Below the pieces are notes generated by a model. It did no database searches. It was not told the DNA's origin and was given only the letters and a program-made list of their open reading frames with translations. Made by a program: the position numbers and the translations under genes. A DNA stretch of 64,000 nucleotides from Roseomonas sp. OT10 (GTDB taxonomy: Bacteria; Pseudomonadota; Alphaproteobacteria; Acetobacterales; Acetobacteraceae): contig NZ_CP087719.1 in the NCBI RefSeq assembly GCF_020991085.1, positions 1,116,001 through 1,180,000 of the forward strand, in the 5' to 3' direction. Shown piece after piece: positions 45,505 to 56,008 of this stretch. The stretch's first letter is position 1, and every line of letters starts with the position of its first letter.

Positions 45505-45520
45505 TGACACGCCAGTGTCA
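45505..45520. promoter_or_regulatory. TGACAC-N4-GTGTCA palindrome between tig and clpP
   Basis: Perfect six-base inverted repeat with a four-base spacer, just before the hairpin at 45526 and about 230 bases upstream of clpP. It has the size of a dimeric repressor or activator site. The cognate protein is not known. Confidence 0.35.
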
Positions 45521-45525
45521 CTCTC

Positions 45526-45559
45526 TCGCCCGGCCCCCTTCCCTAGGGGGGCCGGGCGA
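45526..45559. terminator. GC hairpin, perfect 13-bp stem, downstream of tig
   Basis: Perfect inverted repeat 45526-45538 / 45547-45559 with an eight-base loop, 76 bases after the tig stop. It lacks a T run, but in this genome strong GC stems without one probably still stop or stabilise transcripts. It would separate tig from clpP. Confidence 0.55.
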
Positions 45560-45747
45560 GCCATGTTGGTCCCGCCGTGGCGCGAACGTGCCGGGGCGGA
45601 CCGGCCTGCCACAGGTTTCGTTCATCCCTCCGTGCCAGGATGCGCGGCGAGGAGGAGCGGGACGGGGGCCGGGCGGGCAACGGGCACAGGGCCCGGGGCC
45701 GAGCCGCCGCCCGCACGAACCCTGGCCCGGTGGCGAAAGGACAAGTC

Positions 45748-46398
45748 ATGCGCGACCGCGATCCGATCGAGGTCTACAACAACACGCTCGTTCCCATGGT
45801 CATCGAGCAGACGGCCCGTGGCGAGCGCTCCTTCGACATCTATTCGCGCCTGTTGAAGGAGCGGATCATCTTTCTGACGGGCCAGGTCTTCGATCAGGTC
45901 TCCTCGCTCGTCTGCGCCCAGCTGCTGTTCCTGGAGAGCGAGAATCCGAACAAGGACATCTCGTTCTACATCAACTCGCCGGGCGGCGTGGTCTCCTCCG
46001 GGCTCGCGATGTACGACACCATGCAGTACATCCGCGCCCCCGTGAGCACGGTCTGCCTGGGCATGGCCGCCTCCATGGGCTCCCTGCTGCTGACCGCGGG
46101 GGAGAAGGGGAAGCGTTTCGCCCTGCCGAACAGCCGGATCATGGTCCACCAGCCCTCCGGCGGCGCCCAGGGCCAGGCGACGGACATCGAGATCCAGGCG
46201 CGCGAGATCCTCAGCCTGCGCAAGCGGCTGAACGAGATCTATGTGAAGCATACGGGCCAGCCCATCGAGGCGATCGAGGCCAAGCTGGAGCGCGACACCT
46301 ACATGTCGGCGGAGGAGGCCCTGGGCTTCGGGCTGATCGACGCGGTGGTGGAGCGCATCCCCGCCTCCGGCAGCCCCTCCGAGCCCAAGGCCGGCTGA
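45748..46398 (+). CDS. clpP: ATP-dependent Clp protease proteolytic subunit
   Basis: Serine peptidase of 216 residues that forms the double-heptamer chamber served by ClpX and ClpA. Catalytic triad visible: Ser109 (GMAASMGS), His134 (VHQPSGG) and Asp183 (ERDTYM). The ATG at 45748 follows AAAGGA by seven bases; a longer upstream frame is low-complexity and not credible. clpX follows 178 bases downstream. Confidence 0.97.
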   Translation: MRDRDPIEVYNNTLVPMVIEQTARGERSFDIYSRLLKERIIFLTGQVFDQVSSLVCAQLLFLESENPNKDISFYINSPGGVVSSGLAMYDTMQYIRAPVSTVCLGMAASMGSLLLTAGEKGKRFALPNSRIMVHQPSGGAQGQATDIEIQAREILSLRKRLNEIYVKHTGQPIEAIEAKLERDTYMSAEEALGFGLIDAVVERIPASGSPSEPKAG

Positions 46399-46576
46399 GG
46401 AGCGCCCCCACGCCCGCCAGCACCCACCGACCCGGGCCGATCCCCCGTCGCCGCCAGCCGGCCGGCGGGGGCAGGCCCGCCCCCCGCGCCCAATCCGTCT
46501 TCCCCCGGTTCGTCTTCCCCCGGGGGGGAGGGGGGTCTACAATACCCGGTGCTATTCCCGGGCCCCAGGAGCGAGC

Positions 46577-47833
46577 ATGAGCAAGTCCGGCGACTCCAAG
46601 AACACCCTGTACTGCTCCTTCTGCGGCAAGTCGCAGCATGAGGTGCGCAAGCTGATCGCGGGTCCGACCGTGTTCATCTGCGACGAGTGCGTCGAGCTGT
46701 GCATGGACATCATCCGCGAGGAGCACAAGACCCACCTGGTGAAGTCCAGGGACGGCGTCCCCACCCCGCGCGAGATCTGCAAGGTCCTCGACGACTACGT
46801 GATCGGCCAGGAGCACGCCAAGAAGGTGCTCTCGGTGGCGGTCCACAACCACTACAAGCGCCTGGCGGCCGGCGGGAAGTCCGGCGAGGTCGAGATCGCC
46901 AAGAGCAACATCATGCTGGTCGGGCCCACCGGCTCGGGCAAGACGCTGCTCGCCCAGACGCTGGCCCGCATCCTCGACGTGCCCTTCACCATGGCCGACG
47001 CCACCACCCTGACCGAGGCGGGCTATGTCGGCGAGGATGTCGAGAACATCATCCTCAAGCTGCTCCAGGCGGCGGACTACAACGTGGAGCGGGCGCAGCG
47101 CGGCATCGTCTACATCGACGAGGTCGACAAGATCAGCCGCAAGTCGGACAACCCCTCCATCACCCGCGACGTGTCGGGCGAGGGCGTCCAGCAGGCGCTG
47201 CTGAAGATCATGGAGGGTACGGTGGCCTCCGTCCCGCCCCAGGGCGGCCGGAAGCACCCGCAGCAGGAGTTCCTCCAGGTCGATACCTCCAACATCCTCT
47301 TCATCTGCGGCGGCGCCTTCGCCGGGCTGGAGAAGATCATCGCCGCCAAGGGCAAGGGCTCCGGCATCGGCTTCGGCGCCGAGGTCCGCGGCCCGGACGA
47401 GCGGCGGACGGGGGCGATCCTGCGCGAGGTGGAGCCCGAGGACCTGCTGAAGTTCGGCCTGATCCCCGAGTTCATCGGCCGCCTGCCGGTGGTCGCGACG
47501 CTCGAGGACCTGGACGAGAAGGCGCTGATCGAGATCCTGACCAAGCCGAAGAACGCCCTGCTGAAGCAGTACCAGCGCCTGTTCGAGATGGAGGCCACCA
47601 AGCTGACCTTCACCGAGGACGCGCTGCGCTCCGTGGCGACCCGGGCCATCCAGCGCAAGACCGGCGCCCGCGGGCTGCGCTCGATCATGGAGGGCATCCT
47701 GCTCTCCACCATGTTCGAGCTGCCCGGCCTCGACGATGTCGACGAGGTCGTGGTGAACAAGGAGGTGGCCGAAGGTCGCGCCACCCCCCTGTTCATCTAC
47801 GGCGAGCGGCCGGCCGAGCAGACCTCGGCCTGA
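46577..47833 (+). CDS. clpX: ATP-dependent Clp protease ATP-binding subunit ClpX
   Basis: AAA+ unfoldase of 418 residues. N-terminal zinc domain has Cys13, Cys16, Cys35 and Cys38; Walker A is GPTGSGKT, the pore/sensor region includes [27 protein letters not shown] follows, and the ClpP-contact IGF loop is seen in [12 protein letters not shown]. The ATG has AGGAG six bases upstream. Standard length, and adjacent to clpP as in nearly all alphaproteobacteria. Confidence 0.98.
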   Translation: MSKSGDSKNTLYCSFCGKSQHEVRKLIAGPTVFICDECVELCMDIIREEHKTHLVKSRDGVPTPREICKVLDDYVIGQEHAKKVLSVAVHNHYKRLAAGGKSGEVEIAKSNIMLVGPTGSGKTLLAQTLARILDVPFTMADATTLTEAGYVGEDVENIILKLLQAADYNVERAQRGIVYIDEVDKISRKSDNPSITRDVSGEGVQQALLKIMEGTVASVPPQGGRKHPQQEFLQVDTSNILFICGGAFAGLEKIIAAKGKGSGIGFGAEVRGPDERRTGAILREVEPEDLLKFGLIPEFIGRLPVVATLEDLDEKALIEILTKPKNALLKQYQRLFEMEATKLTFTEDALRSVATRAIQRKTGARGLRSIMEGILLSTMFELPGLDDVDEVVVNKEVAEGRATPLFIYGERPAEQTSA

Positions 47834-48179
47834 GGGAGCCTGCCCTGAAGCCGCCCCCTGCCGATCCGGGCCTGGAAGGGCCCGCGTCCCGGGGGGCGGG
47901 CCCGACCCGGACCGTCCGTCGAAGGGCAGGCTGGGCGGAACCGTCCTCCCGGGGCATGGCGCCCACCCGTCAGGGCCCGTCGTGCCCCGGCGTGCCCGGC
48001 GCATGGCCGGGCCCCGCTCCGGCTGCAATCCGGACCGCCCCGGTCCGGCTTCTTGTCCGACGCGGCGCCGCATCCCATCTCTCCTCCATCCCGTGGCGCC
48101 GGAACCGTGCCGCTAGGGGTCACCGGATCCTCTCCTGGTGGCCTGGGCGGTCCGGCGCTGACTGTCTCAGTGAGGTCCC
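47834..48179. other. clpX-lon intergenic region
   Basis: A gap of 346 bases with no supported gene. It holds a stem-loop at 47878-47903 (separate entry) after clpX, then ordinary GC-rich sequence, and a small ACTG-TCT-CAGT palindrome at 48161-48171 right before the lon start. The lon promoter is presumably here, but I cannot pick its -35/-10 elements with confidence. Confidence 0.6.
47878..47903. terminator. Stem-loop downstream of clpX
   Basis: Eight-base perfect arms (GGGCCCGC / GCGGGCCC) with a ten-base loop in which further C-G pairs are possible, 45 bases after the clpX stop. No T run. Probably a transcript end or 3' stabiliser for clpX. Confidence 0.45.
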
Positions 48180-50591
48180 ATGACGGAAACCCTTCGCGGC
48201 GAACTGCTGCCCGTACTGCCGCTGCGGGACATCGTCGTCTTCCCGCACATGATCGTTCCCCTCTTCGTCGGCCGCGAGAAGTCCGTCCGCGCCCTGGAGG
48301 CCGTGATGCGGGAGGACAAGCAGATCCTTCTGCTGGCCCAGCGCAACGCCTCCCAGGACGACCCCGAGGAGAAGGACCTGTACGAGGTTGGCACCGTCTC
48401 CACGGTGCTGCAGCTCCTCAAGCTACCCGACGGCACCGTGAAGGTGCTGGTCGAGGGCGGCCGCCGCGCGCAGGTCGCCGGCTGGAAGGAGACCAAGACC
48501 CATTTCGAGGCCTATGCCGCGCCGATCGACGAGGCCGAGGCACCGGCGAAGGACCCGAAGGAGCTGGAGGCGCTGGCCCGCAGCGTCGTCACCCAGTTCG
48601 AGCAGTACATCAAGCTGAACAAGAAGATCGCGCCGGAGGTGCTGGTCTCGATCAACCAGATCGAGGACACGGCGAAGCTGGCCGACACGGTGGCAAGCCA
48701 CCTGAACCTCAAGATCAGCGAGAAGCAGGAGCTGCTGGAGACGACCGCCGTCCCCGCCCGCCTGGAGCGCGTCTTCGCGCACATGGAGAGCGAGATCGGC
48801 GTGCTTCAGGTGGAGAAGCGCATCCGCAACCGCGTCAAGCGGCAGATGGAGAAGACGCAGCGCGAGTACTACCTGAACGAGCAGCTCAAGGCGATCCAGA
48901 AGGAACTGGGCGAGGGCGAGGAAGGCAAGGACGAGACCGCCGAGCTGGAGGCCAAGATCAAGGCCACCAAGTTCACGGCCGAGGCGCGCGACAAGGCGAT
49001 GGCGGAGCTGAAGAAGCTCAAGACCATGTCGCCCATGTCCGCCGAGGCGACGGTGGTGCGCAACTATCTCGACTGGATGCTCTCCATCCCCTGGAAGAAG
49101 AAGAGCAAGGTCAAGAACGACCTGAACGCGGCCGAGCAGGTCCTGGACGCGGACCACTACGGGCTGGAGAAGGTCAAGGAGCGTATCCTGGAATACCTGG
49201 CGGTGCAGTCGCGCAGCCAGAAGATCAAGGGTCCGATCCTGTGCCTCGTCGGCCCCCCGGGCGTCGGCAAGACCTCGCTGGGCAAGTCGATCGCCAAGGC
49301 GACGAACCGCAACTTCGTGCGCATGTCGCTGGGCGGCGTGCGGGACGAGGCGGAGGTGCGCGGCCACCGGCGGACCTACATCGGCTCCATGCCGGGCAAG
49401 GTCATCCAGGGGATGAAGAAGGCGAAGACCTCCAACCCGCTCTTCCTGCTGGACGAGATCGACAAGCTCGGCGCCGACTGGCGCGGCGACCCGTCCTCCG
49501 CCCTGCTGGAGGTACTGGACCCGGAGCAGAACGCGACCTTCGCCGACCACTACCTGGAGGTGGATTACGACCTGTCGGACGTGATGTTCATCACGACCGC
49601 CAACTCGCTGAAGATGCCCCAGCCGCTGCTGGACCGCATGGAGATCATCCGCATCCCCGGCTACACCGAGGATGAGAAGATCCAGATCGCCAAGCGGCAC
49701 CTGATGTCCAAGGTGACGGAGGCGAACGGCCTCAAGCCCGGCGAGTGGTCCATCACCGACGAGGCGCTGCTCGACCTCGCCCGCTACTACACGCGCGAGG
49801 CGGGCGTCCGCTCCTACGAGCGGGAGCTGGGCGGGCTGGCGCGCAAGGCGGTGCGGGAGATCGTGACGGGCAAGGCCAAGAAGGTCGCGATCACCCGCAA
49901 GAACCTGGAGAAGTACGCGGGCGTCAAGAAGTACCGCTATGGCGAGGCGGAGCTGGACGACCAGGTGGGTGCCGTCACCGGCCTCGCCTGGACGGAGGTG
50001 GGGGGCGAGATCCTGACCATCGAGGCGGTGCTGCTGCCGGGCAAGGGCGCGGTGAAGCACACGGGCAAGCTGGGCGACGTGATGCAGGAGAGCGTCTCCG
50101 CCGCCCTGTCCTATGTCCGCAGCCGCTCGATCCAGTTCGGGATCAAGCCGAACTTCCTGGAGAAGCGGGACATCCACGTCCACGTGCCGGAAGGGGCGAC
50201 GCCGAAGGACGGGCCGAGCGCGGGCATCGCCATGGCGACGGCGATGGTCTCGATCATGACGGGCATCCCCGTCCGCAAGGACGTGGCGATGACCGGCGAG
50301 ATCACGCTGCGCGGCCGGGTGCTGCCGATCGGCGGGCTGAAGGAGAAGCTCCTCGCGGCGATGCGGGCCGGTGTCACCACCGTCTTCATCCCGAAGGAGA
50401 ACGAGAAGGACCTCGCGGAGATTCCCGAATCCGTGAAGAAGTTCCTGAAGATCATCCCCGTCTCGCATGTCGACGAGGTGATCGCCCAGGCGCTGGTCCG
50501 GAAACCGGAAGCCATCGAGTGGGAGGAGGAGGCGGAGGTTCCGCCGGCCAAGCCCGGCCAGGGCCCCGGCCAGCCTGCCCTGCCGCACTGA
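48180..50591 (+). CDS. lon: ATP-dependent Lon protease
   Basis: Cytosolic AAA+ serine protease of 803 residues that degrades misfolded and regulatory proteins. N-terminal substrate domain (about 10-205, [23 protein letters not shown]), Walker A GPPGVGKT (about 358-365), and the C-terminal protease domain with the catalytic dyad Ser680 (PKDGPSAG) and Lys723 ([10 protein letters not shown]). A short Pro/Glu-rich tail follows the usual end. It is the last gene of the tig-clpP-clpX-lon block. Confidence 0.98.
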   Translation: MTETLRGELLPVLPLRDIVVFPHMIVPLFVGREKSVRALEAVMREDKQILLLAQRNASQDDPEEKDLYEVGTVSTVLQLLKLPDGTVKVLVEGGRRAQVAGWKETKTHFEAYAAPIDEAEAPAKDPKELEALARSVVTQFEQYIKLNKKIAPEVLVSINQIEDTAKLADTVASHLNLKISEKQELLETTAVPARLERVFAHMESEIGVLQVEKRIRNRVKRQMEKTQREYYLNEQLKAIQKELGEGEEGKDETAELEAKIKATKFTAEARDKAMAELKKLKTMSPMSAEATVVRNYLDWMLSIPWKKKSKVKNDLNAAEQVLDADHYGLEKVKERILEYLAVQSRSQKIKGPILCLVGPPGVGKTSLGKSIAKATNRNFVRMSLGGVRDEAEVRGHRRTYIGSMPGKVIQGMKKAKTSNPLFLLDEIDKLGADWRGDPSSALLEVLDPEQNATFADHYLEVDYDLSDVMFITTANSLKMPQPLLDRMEIIRIPGYTEDEKIQIAKRHLMSKVTEANGLKPGEWSITDEALLDLARYYTREAGVRSYERELGGLARKAVREIVTGKAKKVAITRKNLEKYAGVKKYRYGEAELDDQVGAVTGLAWTEVGGEILTIEAVLLPGKGAVKHTGKLGDVMQESVSAALSYVRSRSIQFGIKPNFLEKRDIHVHVPEGATPKDGPSAGIAMATAMVSIMTGIPVRKDVAMTGEITLRGRVLPIGGLKEKLLAAMRAGVTTVFIPKENEKDLAEIPESVKKFLKIIPVSHVDEVIAQALVRKPEAIEWEEEAEVPPAKPGQGPGQPALPH

Positions 50592-50602
50592 ACCGGCGAC
50601 GT

Positions 50603-50629
50603 GCCGGAAGCCCTGTCCGGGCTTCCGGC
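50603..50629. terminator. Terminator-like hairpin after lon
   Basis: Perfect 11-base stem (50603-50613 / 50619-50629) with a five-base loop, 12 bases after the lon stop. A second GC hairpin (50638-50645 / 50659-50666) follows. No T run directly after the first stem. Best read as the end of the lon transcript before tRNA-Val. Confidence 0.6.
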
Positions 50630-50734
50630 CGCATCCTGGCGGGCCGCCATCGGCGGCTGGCCCGCCGACGCGCGGGCCGTCTCTCCCGGCCCTCTTTTGC
50701 CGGGGGTTGCTCCGCGTCATAACGACACCGGCCC

Positions 50735-50806
50735 GGGCGCTTAGCTCAGCGGTAGAGCGCCTCGCTTACACCGAGGATGCCGGCGGTTCGAATCCGTCAG
50801 CGCCCA
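50735..50806 (+). tRNA. tRNA-Val (anticodon UAC)
   Basis: Cloverleaf with acceptor GGGCGCT/AGCGCCC, anticodon stem CCTCG/CGAGG and loop CTTACAC giving anticodon TAC, and a GGTTCGAATC T-arm. The 3' CCA is not encoded (ATTCC follows). An imperfect hairpin (50852-50889, CGACAC ... GTGTCG) lies downstream and may end its transcript. Confidence 0.95.
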
Positions 50807-50926
50807 TTCCATTTCCGGCCATCCGTCTCCCGCCAGGATACGCGGTTGTCCCGACACCTCAAACGATGTGAGATGAGGCCGAAGTGTCGCCGGAGGTCGG
50901 CGGGACAAGGCGCGGGATGATGTGTG

Positions 50927-51715
50927 ATGAAGTTCCGGAGTGGGATGCTGCTTCTCGCCGGCGTGACTCTGGGCGGCTGCATCCAGCAGGGTGGTGCCAG
51001 CGGGCCGGTCACGGGTGCGGCGGGCGGCAGCACCAGCGTCGGCGGAAGCATCGTCCGCTGCCCGGAGACCCTCGGCACCATCGCCATCGATGATGGCCGC
51101 CAGGCTGGCTGGTGGGGCCCCTTCACGGCCAAGACCCAGATCACGACGATCGAGCCGATGGTCCGGCTGGTGGTGCAGCAGTCCAACTGCTTCGTCATCA
51201 CGGCCATGGGCAACAGCCGGCTGGAAAGCCGGATGCGTGGCATGGTCAGCGACATGCGCGACAGCGGCGAGTTCCGCGCAGGCTCCAACATGCAGCGTGG
51301 CCAGCGCGTGGCGGCCGATTACTTCATGGAGCCGGCCATCCTCTTCTCCGACCAGAATATCGGTGGCCTGGGGGCCGGGATCGGCGGCTGGACGGGATTC
51401 GGCCTCGGCCTGGCGGGGGCGGCGATGTCCACCTCCGCGACCCAGGTGACCATGTCCATCTTCGACATGCGGGCCGGCGTCCAGATCGCCGCCTCGGAGG
51501 GATCCGCCACGGCGTCCAACTTCGGCGCCACCCTGGCCGGCTTCGGCGGCGGTGCGGCAGGGGCCCTGGGCGGCTATCAGCGCACGCCGGCGGGGCAGGC
51601 GACGGTGGCGGCCTTCGTGGACGCCTACAACAAGATGGTGGTCGCCCTGCAGAACTACCGGGCGCAGGACGTGCGCGGTGGGCTCGGCCGGGGCGGGCGG
51701 CTGCGGGTGAACTGA
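50927..51715 (+). CDS. CsgG/HfaB-family lipoprotein
   Basis: Predicted outer-membrane-directed lipoprotein of 262 residues; the lipobox is LGGC with Cys18. The mature part resembles CsgG/HfaB, the family of curli and holdfast secretion channels: MVRLVVQQSNCFVIT and RLESRMRGMVSDMRDSGEF are followed by VAADYFMEPAILF, then a Gly/Ala-rich stretch (GLGAGIGGWTGFGLGLAGAA), and a domain with TMSIFDMRAGVQIAASEGSA. No curli subunit or CsgE/CsgF gene is near. GTG three bases upstream is another start. The next gene, also a lipoprotein, follows after four bases. Confidence 0.85.
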   Translation: MKFRSGMLLLAGVTLGGCIQQGGASGPVTGAAGGSTSVGGSIVRCPETLGTIAIDDGRQAGWWGPFTAKTQITTIEPMVRLVVQQSNCFVITAMGNSRLESRMRGMVSDMRDSGEFRAGSNMQRGQRVAADYFMEPAILFSDQNIGGLGAGIGGWTGFGLGLAGAAMSTSATQVTMSIFDMRAGVQIAASEGSATASNFGATLAGFGGGAAGALGGYQRTPAGQATVAAFVDAYNKMVVALQNYRAQDVRGGLGRGGRLRVN

Positions 51716-51719
51716 GGCC

Positions 51720-52748
51720 ATGCTCCGCCGCCCGGAACTGGGCTCCCTCCTCCTCGGGCTGGGCTTGGCCCTGGGCGGCTGCGCCCAGGGCCGGCCCGGC
51801 GGCTTCGGCCCCGAGGTCGTCGTCTGCCGCGCCGGCGAGGCCTGCCGGGCCCAGCCGAGCGGCCTGAACACGGCGGTGCTCGATGGCGGCGAAGCGCAGC
51901 GGCAGGAGGACCCGAACCGCTATGCCGGGGAGGACCCCGCCGGCCTGCGCGCCGCCGCGGCGTCGGGTGATCCGGTGGCGGCCTACAAGCTGGGGCAGGC
52001 GCAGGAATTCGGGCTGGGCGGGGTGCCGCGCAGCCCGGCCGCGGCCGCGCGGTCCTATGAGCAGGCGGCCGCGTCCGGGAACCCCTGGGCGAGTTGGCGA
52101 CTCGCGACCCTGGCCGAGCGGGGCGCCGCACCGGGTGGTCGCCGCCGGGCGCTGGAGTTGTCGCGGCAGGCGGCCGAGGCGGGGCATGCGCCGTCCGCCG
52201 CCAATCTGGGCCTCGCCTATCTCGAGGGCCGGGGGGTGTCCCGCGATTCGACCGAGGCTGCGCGGTGGCTCACGGTCGCGGCGCGGGGCGGCGTGCCGGA
52301 GGCGCAGTACGCGCTCGGGCAGATGGTTTTCCGCGGCGACGGCGTGGCGCGCTCTCCCTACGACGCCCTGCAGTGGATGCGTCGCGCCGGGGATGGCGGG
52401 AACGTCCGGGCCCAGCGCGCCGTCGGCCGTCTCTACATGACCGGGCTGGAGGAGATGGGCCAGGACTTGCAGGAAGCCCGCAGCTGGCTCTCGCGGGCGG
52501 CGGAGCAGGGCGATGCGCAGGCCCGCCGCGACCTCGCGGAGGTCGACCGTGCGCTGCGCGACGAGCGCCGCTTCGCGCAGGAACTGACCCTGCGCCGGGA
52601 GGAGACGCGCGCGGCCTGGGCCGCCAGCGCCTGGTCCGGCTGGATCGCGCCGCCGGTCTGGGGCTGGGGCATGGGCTCTCCGGTCGGGCCCTGGGGAGGG
52701 CCGCATGATGGTGGCTGGGCCAACGCGCCTGCCTTTGGGCGGTGGTGA
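51720..52748 (+). CDS. Sel1-repeat lipoprotein with Trp-rich C-terminus
   Basis: Lipoprotein of 342 residues (lipobox LALGGC, Cys21). From about residue 75 to 275 it has five to six Sel1-like helical repeats (for example AAYKLGQAQEFGLGGVPRS, SAANLGLAYLEGRGVSRDS, AQYALGQMVFRGDGVARSP), a scaffold for protein binding. The last 45 residues carry eight tryptophans among Gly, Pro and Ala (WSGWIAPPVWGWGMG), which is unusual and suggests membrane or wall contact. It is four bases after the CsgG-like gene and very likely forms a pair with it. Confidence 0.88.
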   Translation: MLRRPELGSLLLGLGLALGGCAQGRPGGFGPEVVVCRAGEACRAQPSGLNTAVLDGGEAQRQEDPNRYAGEDPAGLRAAAASGDPVAAYKLGQAQEFGLGGVPRSPAAAARSYEQAAASGNPWASWRLATLAERGAAPGGRRRALELSRQAAEAGHAPSAANLGLAYLEGRGVSRDSTEAARWLTVAARGGVPEAQYALGQMVFRGDGVARSPYDALQWMRRAGDGGNVRAQRAVGRLYMTGLEEMGQDLQEARSWLSRAAEQGDAQARRDLAEVDRALRDERRFAQELTLRREETRAAWAASAWSGWIAPPVWGWGMGSPVGPWGGPHDGGWANAPAFGRW

Positions 52749-52810
52749 GATTCCGGCGCCGGGGGCGTGTTGACAGGGGGCGGGGCCGCCCGTAAAGACC
52801 GCCGCGCTGC

Positions 52811-52887
<77 letters not shown>

Positions 52888-53189
52888 CTTCAGATCGCAT
52901 GTCGCTTGAAAGCCGGTTCGCCCAGGGTGAGCCGGCTTTCGCGCGTTTCGGGGCGGCGCCGGCCCTTTGCATGCCTGCCGGCGACGGTTTTGCCGAAAGG
53001 GGCTTCCCTTGCCCGTTTTTGCAAGGCATTCTCAACAACTCGGTAAGCGGTGCCTCGCATCGCCCCCATTTGCGTTTTCAGAAGCTTGGACCCGCCCGGA
53101 CGCTATAGCGGCCCGTGGCGGGCGGCTGTATGTTCCCCGCACGCTGCGGTGCGTCACGGCCGCGGCGCCGCCGGCGATGGAACGGATTG
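52888..53189. other. tRNA-Asp to nuoA intergenic region
   Basis: A gap of 302 bases holding the hairpin terminator of tRNA-Asp and then a less GC-rich stretch (about 52985-53075, with TTTTTGCAAGGC and TTTGCGTTTTCAG) where the nuo operon promoter is expected. I see no gene, and cannot fix the promoter elements. Confidence 0.6.
52908..52940 (+). terminator. Terminator hairpin after tRNA-Asp
   Basis: Nine-base perfect outer stem (GAAAGCCGG / CCGGCTTTC, 52908-52916 and 52932-52940) and a further inner stem TCGCCC/GGGTGA with a one-base gap on each side. The 3' arm ends in CTTTC. It lies 20 bases after the tRNA. Confidence 0.7.
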
Positions 53190-53558
53190 ATGACGCAGCC
53201 GCTGCTTTCCGAGTACTTCCCCATCCTCGTCTTCCTGGCCATTGCGGGAGTCATCTCGATCGCGATGGTCGGCGGCGCGCTGCTGGCCGGGACGCAGAAG
53301 CCGGACGCGGAGAAGCTCTCCGCCTATGAGTGCGGCTTCGAGCCGTTCGACGACACGCGGCGCCGCTTCGACGTGCGCTTCTACCTGGTCGCCATCCTGT
53401 TCATCATCTTCGACCTCGAGGTCGCCTTCCTCTTTCCCTGGGCCGTGTCGTTGAACGGCATCGGCTGGGTCGGCTTCCTGTCGATGATGGGCTTCCTGGG
53501 CATCCTGACGGTCGGGTTCATCTATGAGTGGCGCAAGGGCGCCCTGGACTGGGAGTAG
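53190..53558 (+). CDS. nuoA: NADH-quinone oxidoreductase subunit A
   Basis: Membrane subunit of complex I, 122 residues with three helices. The conserved [14 protein letters not shown] segment is at about 47-60, where the loop cysteine near the quinone site lies, followed by [25 protein letters not shown], the family hallmark. First gene of the nuo operon; the ATG at 53190 gives the usual length. Confidence 0.98.
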   Translation: MTQPLLSEYFPILVFLAIAGVISIAMVGGALLAGTQKPDAEKLSAYECGFEPFDDTRRRFDVRFYLVAILFIIFDLEVAFLFPWAVSLNGIGWVGFLSMMGFLGILTVGFIYEWRKGALDWE

Positions 53559-53563
53559 GCTGG

Positions 53564-54115
53564 ATGAGCGATCAGTCCATCGCCTGGAACCGGGAGGCGC
53601 TGCCGCCCGGTCCGGCCCAGGATGCCGTCGTGCGCGGCATCACCGGCGAGATCGAGGAGAAGGGCTTCGTCGTCGCCAATCTCGACAAGGTCGTGAACTG
53701 GGCGCGCACCGGCTCGCTCTGGCCGATGACCTTCGGCCTCGCCTGCTGCGCCGTTCCGATGATCCACGCCTACATGGCGCGCTACGACCTCGACCGCTTC
53801 GGCATCATCCCGCGCGCCTCGCCGCGCCAGTCGGACGTGATGATCGTGGCGGGCACGCTGACCAACAAGATGGCCCCCGCGCTGCGCAAGGTCTACGACC
53901 AGATGCCGGAGCCGCGCTGGGTCATCTCCATGGGCTCCTGCGCCAATGGCGGGGGCTACTACCACTACTCCTACAGCGTGGTGCGCGGCTGCGACCGCAT
54001 CGTGCCCGTGGACGTCTACGTCCCCGGCTGCCCGCCCACCGCGGAAGCGCTGGTCTACGGCATCATGCAGCTGCAGAAGAAGATCCGCCGCACGGGGACC
54101 ATCCTCCGTGGCTGA
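53564..54115 (+). CDS. nuoB: NADH-quinone oxidoreductase subunit B
   Basis: Peripheral-arm subunit of 183 residues that holds the terminal iron-sulfur cluster N2. Cluster cysteines are in [17 protein letters not shown] and [12 protein letters not shown]. Five bases after nuoA. Confidence 0.98.
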   Translation: MSDQSIAWNREALPPGPAQDAVVRGITGEIEEKGFVVANLDKVVNWARTGSLWPMTFGLACCAVPMIHAYMARYDLDRFGIIPRASPRQSDVMIVAGTLTNKMAPALRKVYDQMPEPRWVISMGSCANGGGYYHYSYSVVRGCDRIVPVDVYVPGCPPTAEALVYGIMQLQKKIRRTGTILRG

Positions 54116-54764
54116 TACCGGCATGACCCTTTCCGAGTTGGGCGCGGCCATCGCCGCCGCCGCGCCGCAGGGCGCGGTGCTGGAGGCCAAGGTCTCGCGC
54201 ATCGGCGAGCTCTCCGTCTCCATCCACCGCAACGCCGTGCTGCCGGTGATGCTGCTGCTGCGCGACGACCCGCGCTTCGCCTTCGAGCAGATGATGGAGC
54301 TGACGGCGGTGGACTGGCCCGACCGGGCCGAGCGCTTCGAGGTGGTCTGGTGCCTCCTCAGCCTGTCGCACAACCACCGCGTCCGCATCACCACCACCAC
54401 CGACGAGGCGACTCCGGTGGCGAGCGTGGCGATGCTCTGGCCGACCGCGACTTGGTTCGAGCGCGAGTGCTGGGACATGTACGGCGTGGTCTTCGACGGC
54501 CAGCCGGATCTGCGCCGCCTGCTCACCGACTACGGCTTCCAGGGCCATCCGTTGCGCAAGGACTTCCCGCTGACCGGGCATGTCGAGCTGCGCTACGACC
54601 CGGAGCGGCGCGAGGTGGTCTACGGCCCCGTGCAGCTCACCCAGGAGTTCCGCGACTTCGACTTCCTCTCTCCCTGGGAGGGGATGACCACCCTGCCGGG
54701 CGATGAGAAGGTCCATCTGAACCGCATCGCCGGCCCGCCGGACGCGGAGAAGCCCGCCCCATGA
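54108..54764 (+). CDS. nuoC: NADH-quinone oxidoreductase subunit C
   Basis: Peripheral-arm subunit, up to 218 residues, of the 30-kDa family. The signature [27 protein letters not shown] is present, then [12 protein letters not shown]. The GTG at 54108 overlaps nuoB by eight bases; the ATG at 54123 is an alternative, and neither has a clear ribosome site. It is separate from nuoD, as usual in this class. Confidence 0.97.
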   Translation: MADTGMTLSELGAAIAAAAPQGAVLEAKVSRIGELSVSIHRNAVLPVMLLLRDDPRFAFEQMMELTAVDWPDRAERFEVVWCLLSLSHNHRVRITTTTDEATPVASVAMLWPTATWFERECWDMYGVVFDGQPDLRRLLTDYGFQGHPLRKDFPLTGHVELRYDPERREVVYGPVQLTQEFRDFDFLSPWEGMTTLPGDEKVHLNRIAGPPDAEKPAP

Positions 54765-56008
54765 GCCTGACCACCGATCCGATCCCCTCCGCCTCGGGCG
54801 GGGAGGCACGCCCCGACCCGGCCACCACGACGGTCACCTTCGAGGGCGATTCCCACACCATCAACTTCGGCCCGCAGCACCCTGCCGCGCATGGCGTGCT
54901 GCGCCTCATCCTGGAGATGAAGGGCGAGCTGGTGGAGCGCGCCGATCCGCATGTCGGGCTGCTGCACCGCGGCACCGAGAAGCTGATCGAGCACAAGACC
55001 TACATGCAGGCGAACCCGTATTTCGATCGCCTCGACTACGTCAGCCCCATGTGCATGGAGCACGCCTTCGCGCTGGGGACGGAGCGTCTGCTGGGCATCC
55101 GGGCGCCGGAGCGGGCGCAGTACATCCGGGTGATGTTCAGCGAGGTCACCCGCATCCTGAACCACCTGCTGAACCTGACGACCTTCGCGCTGGACTGCGG
55201 CGCCATCACCCCCGCGCTCTGGGGCTTCGAGGAGCGCGACCGCGCGCTGGAGTTCTACGAGGCGGTGGCGGGCAGCCACTACCATGTGAACTACTTCCGC
55301 GCTGGCGGCGTGGCGAAGGACCTGCCGGCCGGCCTCGCGGAGCGGATCGATGCCTGGGCGGAGAAGCTGCCCGGCTTCATGGACGAGCTGGAAGGGCTGC
55401 TGACGGGCAACCGCATCTTCAAGCAGCGCACCGTCGACATCGGCATCATGTCCGCCGAGCAGGCGATGGCCTGGGGCTTCTCCGGCCCCTGCCTGCGCGC
55501 CTCCGGCTGCGCCTGGGACCTGCGCAAGCAGCAGCCCTACGACGTGTACGACCGGATGAACTTCGACATCCCCGTCGGGCGCAACGGCGACTGCTATGAC
55601 CGCTACCTGGTCCGCGTGGCCGAGTGCCGCGAGAGCGTGAAGATCATCCGCCAGGCGCTGCGCGAGATGCCGCAGGGGCCGATCAAGATCGCGGACAACA
55701 AGATCGCGCCGCCGAAGCGCGCGGAGATGAAGCGCTCGATGGAGGCGTTGATCCACCACTTCAAGCTCTACACCGAGGGCTACCACGTGCCCGCGGGGGA
55801 GACCTATTCGGTGGTCGAGGCGCCGAAGGGCGAGTTCGGCGTCTACCTGGTGTCGGACGGCACCAACAAGCCTTACCGCTGCAAGATCCGCTCGCCGGGC
55901 TATGCCCATCTTCAGGCGACGGAAGTGATGAGCAAGGGGCACATGCTGGCCGACGCGGTGGCGGTGGTCGGCAGCCTCGACGTGGTGTTCGGAGAGATCG
56001 ACCGGTGA
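54761..56008 (+). CDS. nuoD: NADH-quinone oxidoreductase subunit D
   Basis: The 49-kDa subunit, 415 residues, which forms the quinone pocket with Nuo[18 protein letters not shown] near residue 38 and [15 protein letters not shown] contain the quinone-site His and Thr/Lys residues. The start overlaps nuoC (ATGA) and the stop overlaps nuoE (GTGA). The N-terminal extension of about 30 residues, rich in Ser, Asp and Thr, is a little long. Confidence 0.98.
   Translation: MSLTTDPIPSASGGEARPDPATTTVTFEGDSHTINFGPQHPAAHGVLRLILEMKGELVERADPHVGLLHRGTEKLIEHKTYMQANPYFDRLDYVSPMCMEHAFALGTERLLGIRAPERAQYIRVMFSEVTRILNHLLNLTTFALDCGAITPALWGFEERDRALEFYEAVAGSHYHVNYFRAGGVAKDLPAGLAERIDAWAEKLPGFMDELEGLLTGNRIFKQRTVDIGIMSAEQAMAWGFSGPCLRASGCAWDLRKQQPYDVYDRMNFDIPVGRNGDCYDRYLVRVAECRESVKIIRQALREMPQGPIKIADNKIAPPKRAEMKRSMEALIHHFKLYTEGYHVPAGETYSVVEAPKGEFGVYLVSDGTNKPYRCKIRSPGYAHLQATEVMSKGHMLADAVAVVGSLDVVFGEIDR

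Noticed and set aside
48053-49675. Plus-strand frame of 540 codons overlapping lon
   Set aside because: Out-of-frame shadow of Lon with Arg/Gly-rich composition; Lon motifs are all in the other frame.
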